Positions 42,559 through 52,142 are shown, numbered from the stretch's first letter. The stretch: DNA of 64,000 nucleotides from Pseudomonas koreensis (GCF_024169245.1 NZ_JALJWP010000001.1:3535501-3599500), one strand, 5' to 3'. Translations and numbers: made by a program. The notes: generated by a model from the sequence alone, not told the origin.

Positions 42559-43779
42559 TCATTCTGCCAACGACTGATCCACCAGTTCGATCCAGTGCCT
42601 GACCGGCGTGCGCCCGGCGCTCGCCAGATGGCTCTGACAGCCCACATTGGAAGTGACGATCAACTCGGGCCGGCCGCTTTCCAGGGCGTTGAGGCGCTGA
42701 TCGCGCAGTTGCCGCGCCAGCACCGGTTGGGTCAGCGAGTAAGTGCCCGCCGAGCCGCAGCACAAATGGCCGTCCGGCACTGGCGTGAGGTTGAAGCCGA
42801 GTCGGGTCAGCACTGTTTCCACGGCGCCGCCGAGTTTCAGCGCGTGCTGCAACGTGCACGGGCAATGCACGGCGATGCATCTTTCGCTGGCGGCGCACAC
42901 CTGTTCCAGCGGTTCCGCCGCGATGACTTGCACCAGGTCCCGGGTCATTTCACTGATCCGCCGAGCCTTGTCGGCATACACCGGATCGCCCGCCAGCAAA
43001 TGCCCATAATCCTTGATGAACGCGCCACAACCACTGGCCGTTTGCACGATGGCTCCGGCGCCGTTCTGCAGATGCGGCCACCAGGCGTCGATGTTCTGCC
43101 GAGCGCGGTCGAGACCTTTGCCCTGAGCGTCGAGGTGATAGTCGAGAGCGCCGCAGCAACCGGCCTCGCTCACCGGGGTGACACTTATGCCCAAGCGATC
43201 GAGCACCCGCGCCGTCGCGTCATTGGTGTTCGGTGACAGGCCTGGTTGCACGCAGCCTTCGAGCAACAACACCCGGCGCGCATGCCGAGGAGCAGGGCGC
43301 GAACCCGTAGCGGCGACGTGCTGCGGCAGTTTGCTTTCCAGCAGGCGCGGCAGCAGCGGCCGAAACGTCGCGCCCATTCGCAACAAGCCTTTGAACAACC
43401 CTGGATTCGGTGCCAACGCGCGCAAGCCTTCGCGCATCAAGCGCTGGGCGGCCGGGCGCGGCACCGCGTCATCAACCACCGCGCGGCCAATGTCGAGCAG
43501 GTTGTGATAATCGACCCCGGACGGACAGGTGGTTTCGCAGTTGCGGCACGACAGGCAACGATCCAGATGCAGCTGCGTCTGCTCGGTGGCGGGTGCGCCT
43601 TCCAGCACTTGCTTGATCAGATAAATGCGCCCACGCGGCCCGTCGAGTTCATCGCCGAGCAATTGATAGGTCGGGCACGTCGCGTTGCAAAAGCCGCAAT
43701 GCACGCAGGTGCGCAGGATTTTTTCCGCCTCGGCGGCGCGGGGTAATTGGCGCGATTGCTCACTGAGGGTGGTTTGCAT
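42559..43779 (-). CDS. glcF: Glycolate oxidase iron-sulfur subunit
   Basis: 406 residues from MQTTLSEQSRQLPRAAEAEK. Two [4Fe-4S] motifs are complete: CVHCGFCNATCP (25-36) and CLSCRNCETTCP (75-86). The C-terminal half has two CCG-type (heterodisulfide-reductase-like) segments, GCCGALDYH and LCCGSAGTYSL, plus HCPCTLQH. It carries electrons from the flavin subunits to the membrane quinone pool. Start ATG lies 3 bases downstream of the glcE stop. The usual length and all cysteines are present. Confidence 0.93.
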   Translation of the reverse strand: MQTTLSEQSRQLPRAAEAEKILRTCVHCGFCNATCPTYQLLGDELDGPRGRIYLIKQVLEGAPATEQTQLHLDRCLSCRNCETTCPSGVDYHNLLDIGRAVVDDAVPRPAAQRLMREGLRALAPNPGLFKGLLRMGATFRPLLPRLLESKLPQHVAATGSRPAPRHARRVLLLEGCVQPGLSPNTNDATARVLDRLGISVTPVSEAGCCGALDYHLDAQGKGLDRARQNIDAWWPHLQNGAGAIVQTASGCGAFIKDYGHLLAGDPVYADKARRISEMTRDLVQVIAAEPLEQVCAASERCIAVHCPCTLQHALKLGGAVETVLTRLGFNLTPVPDGHLCCGSAGTYSLTQPVLARQLRDQRLNALESGRPELIVTSNVGCQSHLASAGRTPVRHWIELVDQSLAE

Positions 43780-43781
43780 GG

Positions 43782-44831
43782 CTAGACCTCCGCGTACATT
43801 CGTCCGGGGTTGAACAGCCCTTGCGGGTCGAGTTGCGCCTTGAGTTGCCGGTGGTAGCGCAGCAAGGTCGGCGCCAGCGGTTGAAACGGTGAATCGGTTG
43901 CACCATGGGTGAAGCATGTCGCGTGGCCACCAAACGTCTGCGCGAGGGCATGAATCTCGGCACTGTCGGATTTAAGCCAGCGTTGCGCACCGGCCCAGTC
44001 GATCAGTTGCTCGCCGGGCAGCTCGAGCGGGCCGAGATTGTTCGGCAATGACAGGCGCCACAGCGGCAAACCTTCGTCGAAAAAACTCAGGCGCTGTTCG
44101 TTTAGGTCGCGCCAGAAAACCGAGTCCAGCGGCTCGCCACCGAGGCGTTGATGCGCCGCCGTCACCGAACCTTCGCCACCTTCCAGACGCAGATACAGAC
44201 TCTGGCCATCGTGACACGCGGCGCTGATCGGCAGCGGTTGCTGGCCCCACTCGGCAAATTTGCTCAAGGCGCGGACACAATCGAGGTCAAGGCGAATGCT
44301 CAGGCACTGGCGTGGTTTCGGCAGGACTTTCAGCGACACTTCGGTGATCACGCCGAGGCAGCCGAAACTGCCGGCCATGAGCCGCGACAGGTCATAACCG
44401 GCGACGTTTTTCATCACTTCGCCACCGAAGCGCAAATGTTGACCGAGGCCGGTGATCACCCGCGTGCCAAGAACGAAGTCGCGCACCGAGCCGGACCACG
44501 GCCGGCGTGATCCGGACAGTCCCGTAGCGACCATACCGCCGACCGTGGCACTGTCAGCGAAGGACGGCGGTTCGCAGGGCAGCATTTGCCCGGCGTCATC
44601 CAGCGCCGCAAGCAGCCCGGACAATGGCGTGCCGGCGCGCACCGTGACCACCAGTTCCGTCGGATCGTACTGGACGATGCCGCGATGGGCGCGGGTGTCG
44701 AGCACTTCACCGGCCACCTCGCGACCAAGAAACGCCTTGCTGTTGCCGCCCTGAATCCTCAGCGGCGTGGCATTGGCCCGCGCGGCATTCACTTGGTCGA
44801 GCAGGGCCTCGGCGCCATCGAAATCGGCCAT
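43782..44831 (-). CDS. glcE: Glycolate oxidase FAD-binding subunit
   Basis: 349 residues. The N-terminal FAD_binding_4 (PCMH) domain reads TPLRIQGGNSKAFLGREVAG, later FADSATVGGMVATGLSGSRR and GGEVMKNVAGYDLSRLMAGS, the standard GlcE pattern; the C-terminal part ends LDPQGLFNPGRMY. It forms the heterotrimeric glycolate:quinone oxidoreductase with GlcD and GlcF. ATG overlaps the glcD stop by one base (TGATG), so the three subunits are translated together. Confidence 0.93.
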   Translation of the reverse strand: MADFDGAEALLDQVNAARANATPLRIQGGNSKAFLGREVAGEVLDTRAHRGIVQYDPTELVVTVRAGTPLSGLLAALDDAGQMLPCEPPSFADSATVGGMVATGLSGSRRPWSGSVRDFVLGTRVITGLGQHLRFGGEVMKNVAGYDLSRLMAGSFGCLGVITEVSLKVLPKPRQCLSIRLDLDCVRALSKFAEWGQQPLPISAACHDGQSLYLRLEGGEGSVTAAHQRLGGEPLDSVFWRDLNEQRLSFFDEGLPLWRLSLPNNLGPLELPGEQLIDWAGAQRWLKSDSAEIHALAQTFGGHATCFTHGATDSPFQPLAPTLLRYHRQLKAQLDPQGLFNPGRMYAEV

Positions 44832-46330
44832 CAGAAGCGCTCCAGCTCGGGGAAGGGCAGTTGCCCGGCGTGGATGTGCATCGCGCCAAATTCGGCGCAG
44901 CGGTGCAGGGTCGGGATGTTCTTGCCGGGGTTGAGCAAGCCCTGCGGATCGAACGCGGCTTTCACCGCATGAAACAGCATTAACTCGTCGCTGTTGAACT
45001 GCGCGCACATCTGATTGATTTTCTCGCGGCCGACGCCGTGTTCGCCGGTGATACTGCCGCCGACCTTCACGCACAGTTCGAGGATCTTGCCACCCAACGC
45101 TTCGGCGCGATGCAGCTCGCCCGGCTGGTTGGCATCGAACAGGATCAGCGGATGCATGTTGCCGTCGCCGGCATGGAACACATTGGCCACGCGCAAGCCA
45201 TATTCTTCGCCAAGACGCGAGATGCCTTGCAGCACAGCGGGCAATTCGCGGCGCGGGATGGTGCCGTCCATGCAGTAATAATCCGGCGACAACCGGCCGA
45301 TCGCCGGAAACGCGTTTTTGCGCCCGGCCCAGAAACGCACGCGCTCGGCTTCGTCCTGGGCCTGGCGCACCTCGGTGGCGCCGGTCGCTGTCATGACTTC
45401 CCGTACGCGCTGGCAATCGTCGTGCACGTCGGCTTCGACACCGTCGAGTTCGCACAGCAGAATCGCCTCGGCGTCGACCGGATAGCCGGCGTGGATGAAG
45501 TCTTCGGCGGCGCGGATGGCGAGGTTGTCCATCATTTCCAGACCGCCCGGAATGATCCCGGCGGCGATGATCTCGGCAACCGCACGGCCGGCCTTTTCCA
45601 CTGAATCGAAACTGCCGAGCAAGACCTTGGCGACTTGCGGTTTGGGCAATAGCTTCACGGTGACTTCGGTGATGATCCCCAGCAGACCTTCGGAGCCGGT
45701 GAACAGCGCGAGCAGGTCAAAACCGGCTGAATCGAGCGCCTCGGAGCCCAGCGTCAGACGTTCGCCCTCGATGGTCAGCACTTCGATTTTCAGCACGTTG
45801 TGCACCGTCAGGCCGTACTTGAGGCAGTGCACGCCACCGGCGTTTTCCGCGACGTTGCCGCCAATCGAACAGGCAATCTGCGATGACGGATCCGGCGCGT
45901 AATACAAGCCGAACGGGGCCACCGCCTGGGAGATAGCAAGATTGCGCACGCCAGGTTGAACCCGCGCGGTACGGGCGGCAGGGTCGATATGCAGGATGTT
46001 GTTGAACCGCGCCATCACCAGCAGCAGGCCTTTTTCCAGTGGCAGAGCGCCGCCGGACAATCCGGTGCCGGCGCCCCGGGCGACCACCGGCACATTGTGC
46101 CGATGGCAAAGTTTCAGCAGGGTTTGCACTTGCTCGAGGCGCCGGGGCAGGGCCACCAGCATCGGCGTGGTGCGGTAGGCGGAGAGGCCGTCGCATTCGT
46201 AGGGTTTGAGTTCATCCTCGCGCCAGAGGATGTCCAGGTCAGGCAGGGCTTGTTGCAGAGCCTTGAGCAATTCGCCCTTGTTCACCTCGGGCAGGGCGCC
46301 GTCGAGGCGTTCGTCGTAAAGGATGTTCAT
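44831..46330 (-). CDS. glcD: Glycolate oxidase FAD-linked subunit
   Basis: 499 residues from MNILYDERLDGALPEVNKGE. FAD-binding PCMH domain with PVVARGAGTGLSGGALPLEK (about 81-100) and CSIGGNVAENAGGVHCLKYG (about 154-173), then the FAD-oxidase C-terminal domain with ANVFHAGDGNMHPLILFD and TGEHGVGREK (metal/substrate histidines). This catalytic subunit oxidises glycolate or other D-2-hydroxyacids such as D-lactate. The closeness to hglS and a ketone-oxidising/ester-cleaving gene pair raises the possibility of another hydroxyacid substrate. ATG overlaps the hydrolase gene stop (ATGA). Confidence 0.93.
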   Translation of the reverse strand: MNILYDERLDGALPEVNKGELLKALQQALPDLDILWREDELKPYECDGLSAYRTTPMLVALPRRLEQVQTLLKLCHRHNVPVVARGAGTGLSGGALPLEKGLLLVMARFNNILHIDPAARTARVQPGVRNLAISQAVAPFGLYYAPDPSSQIACSIGGNVAENAGGVHCLKYGLTVHNVLKIEVLTIEGERLTLGSEALDSAGFDLLALFTGSEGLLGIITEVTVKLLPKPQVAKVLLGSFDSVEKAGRAVAEIIAAGIIPGGLEMMDNLAIRAAEDFIHAGYPVDAEAILLCELDGVEADVHDDCQRVREVMTATGATEVRQAQDEAERVRFWAGRKNAFPAIGRLSPDYYCMDGTIPRRELPAVLQGISRLGEEYGLRVANVFHAGDGNMHPLILFDANQPGELHRAEALGGKILELCVKVGGSITGEHGVGREKINQMCAQFNSDELMLFHAVKAAFDPQGLLNPGKNIPTLHRCAEFGAMHIHAGQLPFPELERF

Positions 46331-47253
46331 CGCTGTCGTTCCAGAAATTCCCCGTACAGCCGCGCGGTATTTCCCGGCTGCTCGACCATTGGCATGTGCC
46401 CGACGTGGTCCCACACATCCACTTCGAGATTGGCAATGCCCTTGCTCCACACCGGTACGCTGCTGACGTCGATCAGACGATCCTTGCGCCCCCACAGCAG
46501 CAGCGCCGGGCATTTGATCTCGGCCAGTTTCGGCTCCATCGGCGGGCTGGCATGGAAGTCGCGAAAGATTTCTTCGAGCTCGTCACGTTGTTGCTCGTAG
46601 CGCTGGGCGACAGCGTCCAGCACCAGCTTCGGCACCCATGGCGGCGACTCCATGGTCATCGCATAAAAGCGCTGAAACTCTTCGCGGGAGTTGATCAGGA
46701 ACGGGTTGTGCCCGCGCGCCAGATGGCGCTCCATGTCACTGGGCTGCGGCGCGGTGACGCCGGCCGGGTCGATCAAGGCCAGCGAGGCGATCCGCTCGGG
46801 ATAGGTCGCCGCCAGCCACGCGGCGATGTAGCCGCCCATGGAGTTGCCGATGACATGGACTTTCTCCACGCCGCAGACGTCGAGCAACTGAATCATGCGT
46901 TTGGCCTGAACCGCGATGTCGTAACCGCCGCCAGCCTTGAAGCCGGTTTCGCCGTGGCCGGCGAGATCCGGGATGATCACCCGATACTGGCGGACGAAGT
47001 GTCGGGCGCAGCGCAGCCAGAGGTTTTTGTCGGCGCTGAAGCCGTGCAGCATCAGAATCGCGCTGGACGCCTCGTAGGGCCCGCCTTGCCAGGTCGACAC
47101 GGTCATTTCGGCGATCGGCACTTCGATCTTGTGCAGTTTGTACAACTTGGCCTCGCTGGCCATGGCCAGGTCGTACAGCCAATGGCCGACCGCCGGGTAA
47201 GTCAACCAGCTCCAGGCCATGAAAACCGCGAGTGCGACAAACAGCAAAAGCAT
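46327..47253 (-). CDS. Alpha/beta hydrolase (lipase/esterase-like), N-terminally membrane-anchored
   Basis: 308 residues. A hydrophobic N-terminus (LLLFVALAVFMAWSWLTYP) probably anchors it in the membrane. The alpha/beta hydrolase core shows the oxyanion segment LMLHGFSADKNLW, the nucleophile elbow GNSMGG (about 136-141), Asp in LLWGRKDRLID and His in WDHVGHMPM. It hydrolyses esters; substrate unknown. It follows a Baeyer-Villiger-type monooxygenase by 21 bases and overlaps glcD by 4, so it may cleave the ester made by the former, giving a hydroxyacid for the latter (inference). Confidence 0.8.
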   Translation of the reverse strand: MLLLFVALAVFMAWSWLTYPAVGHWLYDLAMASEAKLYKLHKIEVPIAEMTVSTWQGGPYEASSAILMLHGFSADKNLWLRCARHFVRQYRVIIPDLAGHGETGFKAGGGYDIAVQAKRMIQLLDVCGVEKVHVIGNSMGGYIAAWLAATYPERIASLALIDPAGVTAPQPSDMERHLARGHNPFLINSREEFQRFYAMTMESPPWVPKLVLDAVAQRYEQQRDELEEIFRDFHASPPMEPKLAEIKCPALLLWGRKDRLIDVSSVPVWSKGIANLEVDVWDHVGHMPMVEQPGNTARLYGEFLERQR

Positions 47254-47274
47254 CGACGTCTTCCTTTTACGTGT

Positions 47275-48729
47275 TCAGGACAAAATATGGTCGCCCGGTT
47301 TCAGCGCCCGGGTCAGCAGGTGATAGCTGAAACTGAAGCCGGGAAACATCGCGATCACATGACCGCTCTTGCTCTGGTACCAACTGTGGCAGCCACCGGA
47401 CTTCCACACCGTGCGCTGCATTTCCCGGTGGATCATTGCAGTGTAGGTACGTTCCGCGTCATGGCGCACTTCGATGCTGCGCAGGCCTTTGGCCTGCACG
47501 GTGCGGATGCAGTCGAGGATGTAGTTCATCTGCGATTCGATGATGAACAGCGCCGAGGTGTGGCCAATGCCGGTGTTCGGCCCGGTGACGATGAACAGGT
47601 TGGGGAAGTCCGGCAGGCTGGTGCCCAGATAGGCGCGCGGGTATTCGGCCCAGACATCTCTGAGTTGCACCGCGTTTTTGCCGCTGACCGGGTAGGAAAT
47701 CATCCCGTCGGTGGCGTCGTAACCGGTCGACCAGACGATCAGATCAACATCGATATGCTCGCCGTCTACCGTCTTGATCCCGCTTTCGTCGATCGACGCG
47801 ATGCCATGCTCGCGACTGTGCAGCGTGACGTTGGCGCGGCTCAGCGCCGGGTAATACGTGCTGGACACCAGCACCCGCTTGCAGCCGATGGTGAAATCCG
47901 GGGTGAGTTGCTGCCGCAGCAGTGGGTCCGGAACCTGGCGTTTGAGAAAACGCAGCGCATGTTGCTGGACCAGGTGAATCGCCGGTTTCGAGTATTTGAA
48001 GGCGATCACCCGGGTTTCGAATTGCCAGTAGATCAGCCAGCGCAGCAACTTGTATGCCGGTTTCAAGCCGAGCAGCCAGCGCTGGAACCTGCCGAATTTA
48101 CGATCGGCACGCGGCAACACCCAATGCGCCGTGCGCTGAAACACATGCAGGTGTTCGACTTGCGGTGCAATCGCCGGAATCACCTGGGCCGCGCTGGCAC
48201 CGCTGCCGACAATCGCCACGCGTTTACCGCGATAGTCGTAGCTGTGATCCCAATGGTTTGTGTGAAAAGTCTTGCCTTGAAAGCGATCCATCCCGGGGAA
48301 GTGTGGGATGACCGGCTGACTCAACGGCCCGGAGGCGTTGATCAGGAACTGCGTGTGAAAGATGCCTTTGGCGCGGGTGTGCACCGTCCAGTGTTTTTCC
48401 GCCTCGTTCCACTCGACGCGCTGGACATCAGCCTGCAGCTCCACGCGGTCGCGCAAACCAAACTCCTCGATCACCTGTTCGGTGTAGCGACGCAGTTCCG
48501 CCTGTCCGGCGAACATCTGCGACCAGCGGTACGGCGCGAACGACAGCGAATACAGCGGCGACGGCACGTCAACCGCCGCGCCGGGGTAGGTGTTCTGGCA
48601 CCAGGTGCCGCCAAAAAAATCGCGTCGCTCCAGTATGCGAAAGTCATCGATCCCGGCTTTGAGCAGGTTGACCGCCGCGCACTGGCCGCCAAAACCGCTG
48701 CCGATGATCAACACATGGTAGATGTGCAT
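47275..48729 (-). CDS. Flavin-containing / Baeyer-Villiger-type monooxygenase
   Basis: 484 residues. Two Rossmann motifs bind FAD and NADPH: LIIGSGFGGQCAAVNLLKAG (8-27) and VAIVGSGASAAQVIPAIAP (about 188-206). Between them the sequence FQGKTFHTNHWDHS matches the FxGxxxHTxxW hallmark of Baeyer-Villiger monooxygenases. Such enzymes turn ketones into esters or lactones with O2 and NADPH. It is the first gene of the run that continues with the hydrolase and glcDEF. Confidence 0.85.
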   Translation of the reverse strand: MHIYHVLIIGSGFGGQCAAVNLLKAGIDDFRILERRDFFGGTWCQNTYPGAAVDVPSPLYSLSFAPYRWSQMFAGQAELRRYTEQVIEEFGLRDRVELQADVQRVEWNEAEKHWTVHTRAKGIFHTQFLINASGPLSQPVIPHFPGMDRFQGKTFHTNHWDHSYDYRGKRVAIVGSGASAAQVIPAIAPQVEHLHVFQRTAHWVLPRADRKFGRFQRWLLGLKPAYKLLRWLIYWQFETRVIAFKYSKPAIHLVQQHALRFLKRQVPDPLLRQQLTPDFTIGCKRVLVSSTYYPALSRANVTLHSREHGIASIDESGIKTVDGEHIDVDLIVWSTGYDATDGMISYPVSGKNAVQLRDVWAEYPRAYLGTSLPDFPNLFIVTGPNTGIGHTSALFIIESQMNYILDCIRTVQAKGLRSIEVRHDAERTYTAMIHREMQRTVWKSGGCHSWYQSKSGHVIAMFPGFSFSYHLLTRALKPGDHILS

Positions 48730-48918
48730 GGGCCCCCTTTTTATAGTTGTTTTTCCATTTCCCCTGTTTCATTTATAGCCAACTCTGGGCTTCGTGTGCG
48801 GCGCTGATAGCGCTCTATTCAGGCCGCTGGCCGGTGATGGCTATTTAGCGGCGCCCTGATAGACTCCGAACACATCCGTGTCGGGGTGAAACCATTGCAG
48901 CGCGCGGTCGAGGCCCTT
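48730..48918. other. Intergenic region between divergent monooxygenase and diguanylate cyclase
   Basis: 189 bases that must hold two divergent promoters. A GCGGCGCTGATAGCGCTCTA stretch and a GCCGCTGGCCGG dyad are visible but no convincing operator or -35/-10 pair was identified. Confidence 0.4.
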
Positions 48919-49992
48919 ATGGGAAATACGCGGGGAAAGGGACTTTCACTGGCCAGGAGGCTGTACAGGTCGCGGGTGTTCGGGCTGCTGCTCGGGCTCA
49001 TTTGCGTCAGCGTGGCGATGTATGCCCTCGATCCGCCGCTGTGGGTGTGGGGCTTGATGCTGTTCAACGGCCTGATCTGGCCGCATCTGGCGTTTCAATG
49101 GGCGCGCCGCTCGAGCGTGCCGTTTCGCGCCGAACACCGCAATTTGCTGATCGACGCATTCATGGGCGGCTTCTGGGTCGCCGCCATGCAGTTCAATCCG
49201 TTGCCCAGCGCAACCACGATTTCCATGATGGCGATGAACAATGTCGCCATCGGTGGCGGGCGATTTCTACTCGCCGGGACGGCGGCGCAGCTTTTCGGAA
49301 TGGGCGTGGGCCTGGTGGTGTTTACTCCTGCGTTCATCCCGCAAACAACGCCGCTGCAGCTATACGCCTGTTTGCCGTTGTTGTTGCTGTATCCGCTGGC
49401 GCTGGGCTGGATCTGCTTTCTCCAGGCCGCTACTCTCGGCCGGCACAAGCGTGAGCTGTTGGCGCTGAGTCGTACCGACAGCCTGACCGGTCTGCTCAAT
49501 CACGGCGCGTGGAAGGACCAATTGGATCTTGCGTTTCAGCACTGCAAACGGCAGCAGCAGGGCGCGGCGATTGCGCTGATCGATATCGATCATTTCAAAG
49601 CGATCAACGACACCTACGGCCACGTCGCTGGCGACATCGTCCTGCGCCAGTTGAGCAAACTGCTCAAGCACAATCTGCGCGCCACCGATGTCGCCGGGCG
49701 CTACGGCGGGGATGAATTCTGCGTGATCCTGCCGGAATTGCCGCTGTTCAACGCCGCTCAGGCCATGGAAGCCTTGCGCGAACGCTTCGCGACGCTGGGC
49801 TATGAGCAGAACCCGGCGTTGAGGGTCAGTCTGAGCATTGGCCTGGCCGCGCATGACCCGAGTCATGCCGATGCCACGCGGTGGCTGGATGATGCCGATC
49901 AGGCGTTGTACGAAGCCAAGGCGAGTGGGCGCAATCGGGTGATTTGCAACAGCGATAACAAGCCGAGGCAGGCGTTGCTGGATTCCGTCTGA
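48919..49992 (+). CDS. Membrane diguanylate cyclase (MASE2-GGDEF)
   Basis: 357 residues from ATG 48919, chosen because a GAGG site lies 7 bases upstream; an in-frame GTG at 48886 is less likely. A MASE2-like sensor of about five helices (YRSRVFGLLLGLICVSVAMY, LWVWGLMLFNGLIWPHLAFQ and onward) is followed by a GGDEF domain (about 195-345) with an intact active site GRYGGDEF and DSLTGLLNH. It makes cyclic di-GMP, promoting biofilm or exopolysaccharide. No inhibitory-site RxxD is obvious at the canonical place. It is monocistronic. Confidence 0.9.
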   Translation: MGNTRGKGLSLARRLYRSRVFGLLLGLICVSVAMYALDPPLWVWGLMLFNGLIWPHLAFQWARRSSVPFRAEHRNLLIDAFMGGFWVAAMQFNPLPSATTISMMAMNNVAIGGGRFLLAGTAAQLFGMGVGLVVFTPAFIPQTTPLQLYACLPLLLLYPLALGWICFLQAATLGRHKRELLALSRTDSLTGLLNHGAWKDQLDLAFQHCKRQQQGAAIALIDIDHFKAINDTYGHVAGDIVLRQLSKLLKHNLRATDVAGRYGGDEFCVILPELPLFNAAQAMEALRERFATLGYEQNPALRVSLSIGLAAHDPSHADATRWLDDADQALYEAKASGRNRVICNSDNKPRQALLDSV

Positions 49993-50012
49993 CAGGTGTT
50001 TGGTGACCCCGT

Positions 50013-50128
50013 GTAGGAGCTGCCGAAGGCTGCGATCTTTTTGGGACGCAGAGCGTCCGGGGCTGTATTCCCACGCAGAGGGTGGGAATGATCAAAATCA
50101 AAAGATCGCAGCCTTCGGCAGCTCCTAC
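50013..50128. repeat. Long inverted repeat with 29-base arms (GTAGGAGCTGCCGAAGGC...)
   Basis: GTAGGAGCTGCCGAAGGCTG… (50013-50041) and its exact complement (50100-50128) flank a spacer with a second small dyad (GGGACGCAGAGCGTCC). The same arm appears in part at 15363-15389. A typical Pseudomonas REP-type hairpin after a gene end. Confidence 0.88.
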
Positions 50129-50230
50129 AGTTTGTTCGGTGTCGGTCTGGAGAGTGTCGCATTCGCTATAGAGCCTTGCGCCAATGTCGGTTACGGTTCA
50201 ATCCCCCCGACACGAAACAAGGACTGCTTC

Positions 50231-51466
50231 ATGACGTTCTCATTTTCCCGCTCTCTGCTGGCCGCCAGTCTCGGTCTGTCCCTCGCGTTCTCGGCCGCAA
50301 ACGCCGCCGAACCACATAAACAAGTGCTCGCCGATGCCGAGCAGTACCAGCCCGAAGCCCTGAAGTTGTTGGAGCGACTGGTCAATATCGACTCCGGTTC
50401 AGGTTATGAACCGGGCCTCAAACAGGTCAGCGATATCGCCATCGATGAGCTGAAGAAACTCGGCGCCACCATCGAACTGGTGCCCAACACCCCGGAAAAA
50501 TCCAGCCACGTGCTGGCCACGCTCAAAGGCACCGGCAAGGCGAAAATCCTCCTGATGGCGCACATGGACACGGTGTTCAAGGAAGGCTCCGCCGCCGACC
50601 GGCCTTTCCACATCAAAGACGGCCGCGCCTACGGGCCGGGGGTGATGGACGACAAGGGCGGCATCGTCGCCGGCATCTACGCGCTGAAAGTGCTGAAGAA
50701 CCTCGACTTCAAGGATTACGCGCAGATCACCTTCCTGCTCGACGCCAGCGAAGAAACCGGCTCGGACGTCGCTACCGATCTGATCAAGAAAACCGCCAAA
50801 CAGCATGACGTCACCCTCAACCTCGAACCGGGGCGCCCGGCCGATGGCCTGGTGGTGTGGCGCAAGGGCAGTGCGACGGCGCTGGTCGAAGTCAAAGGCA
50901 AGGCCGCCCACGCTGGCGTCGCGCCAGAGTTGGGACGGAACGCGGCGATGGAAGCGGCGCACCAGATTCTGCAACTGGGCAAGCTCGGTGATGAGGCGAA
51001 GAAGACCACCATCAACTTTACCGTGCTCAAGGCCGGTGATCGCACCAACGTGATTCCTGATCAGGCCACGGCCAAAGCGGATGTGCGTGCGGCAGTGCCG
51101 GAGGAATTTGATCGCATCGAGAAGGATCTGGCGCGGGTGTCGCAGGACAAGTTGATTGCCGAGACGGAAGTGAAAACGTCCTTGCAGCGCGGATTGCCGC
51201 CGATGCCGCAGACGGCCGAATCGGATCGCCTGATGGCCATGGCTCAGGGGATTTACGGTGAGATTGGCCGCAAGTTGACCGAGGAGGGCAGTGGTGGCGC
51301 GGCGGATGCCAGCCTGTCCGCAGGCGTAGGGACGCCGACGCTGGATGGCTTCGGAATCGTTGGCGGTAATATTCACACGCCGGAGGAATACGCCGAAGTG
51401 GCGAGCGTGGCGCCGCGGATTTATCTGTTGTCGCGGATGATCATGGAGTTGGCGAAGCCGCGGTGA
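50231..51466 (+). CDS. Periplasmic M20 family carboxypeptidase (glutamate carboxypeptidase/CPG2-like)
   Basis: 411 residues from the ATG at 50231. A signal peptide (1-26, ending AFSAANAAEP) exports it. The M20 zinc sites are visible: LLMAHMDTVF (about 98-107), GVMDDKGGI (about 134-142) and LDASEETGSD (about 166-175, catalytic Glu pair), then RNAAMEAAHQIL in the lid/dimerisation domain and a C-terminal His in GGNIHTPEEY. CPG2-type enzymes remove C-terminal glutamate from folate and peptide substrates; the substrate here is untested. Confidence 0.88.
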   Translation: MTFSFSRSLLAASLGLSLAFSAANAAEPHKQVLADAEQYQPEALKLLERLVNIDSGSGYEPGLKQVSDIAIDELKKLGATIELVPNTPEKSSHVLATLKGTGKAKILLMAHMDTVFKEGSAADRPFHIKDGRAYGPGVMDDKGGIVAGIYALKVLKNLDFKDYAQITFLLDASEETGSDVATDLIKKTAKQHDVTLNLEPGRPADGLVVWRKGSATALVEVKGKAAHAGVAPELGRNAAMEAAHQILQLGKLGDEAKKTTINFTVLKAGDRTNVIPDQATAKADVRAAVPEEFDRIEKDLARVSQDKLIAETEVKTSLQRGLPPMPQTAESDRLMAMAQGIYGEIGRKLTEEGSGGAADASLSAGVGTPTLDGFGIVGGNIHTPEEYAEVASVAPRIYLLSRMIMELAKPR

Positions 51467-51821
51467 AGGAGCGATCGTTCCCACGCTCTGCGTGGGAATG
51501 CCTCAACGGACGCTCCGCGTTCGGCTTTGTGTGGGACGCAGAGCGTCCCGGGCTGCATTCCCACGCGGAGCGTGGGAACGATCATTAGTAGCTCCCGAGC
51601 ATCCCCAATCGGTTCCTTCTCCCTCTGGGAGAGGGCTAGGGTGAGGGGCTTTTGTGGGAAAAGTGGAAGTCGAGGACGGCGCACAAAAAATACCGAAAAG
51701 TCCGACAGAAGCTCTCGTTGCGACCGTTGGGCGCGGCTCTTATAGTCTCGGTTCGCAGATACCTCTGCAACGATCTTGGCCGGTCGAATACAGCACCAGA
51801 CCCCTCTTTGGAGTGAACTTT
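51467..51821. other. Repeat-rich intergenic region
   Basis: Dyad CGTTCCCACGCTCTGCGTGG (51475-51494) pairs with CCACGCGGAGCGTGGGAACG (51561-51580), with a further inverted GACGCAGAGCGTCC inside; then GGGAGAGGGCTAGGGTGAGG (51627-51646), the repeat also present at 8641-8660. No gene seen; the right end carries the leader of the small gene at 51822. Confidence 0.7.
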
Positions 51822-52124
51822 ATGACCGACCAAGTAATGCCGCGCTACCTCCCCATCGACACCTACGACGCCGAATCCCCGGTGCTCTTCATCAATACTC
51901 ACACTGAACTCAGCGACATGGCCGCCTGTGCGATGCACCGGTTTGTGGTCGTGCGGGATCTGGCCGATACCTTTGCCAGCCTTAACCTCAAGGGCATCTC
52001 CGATTGTGATCTGACGCGGGTGACTAGCGCGGTTCATCTGCTGATGCGTGAGGGCTGTGCGATTCTGAATGTGATCCAGGCGCGGGCCGCGCAGCGGGAG
52101 GAGGGTTACAAGACGCCGGTTTAG
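51822..52124 (+). CDS. Small protein of unknown function (DUF3077/DUF6124-like appearance)
   Basis: 100 residues, start chosen for the GGAG 8 bases upstream. Soluble, helical: HTELSDMAACAMHRFVVVRD, then TRVTSAVHLLMREGCAILN. It resembles small Pseudomonas-specific proteins with a DUF3077-type C-terminus, often found alone, but I cannot confirm the family without a search. Followed by an inverted REP pair. Confidence 0.55.
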   Translation: MTDQVMPRYLPIDTYDAESPVLFINTHTELSDMAACAMHRFVVVRDLADTFASLNLKGISDCDLTRVTSAVHLLMREGCAILNVIQARAAQREEGYKTPV

Positions 52125-52142
52125 CGGTGCCACAATAGACGC

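Noticed and set aside
46396..48807. 803-codon plus-strand frame antisense to the hydrolase and monooxygenase genes
   Set aside because: It covers two clear genes on the other strand, has no domain and its composition is that of a high-GC antisense frame.
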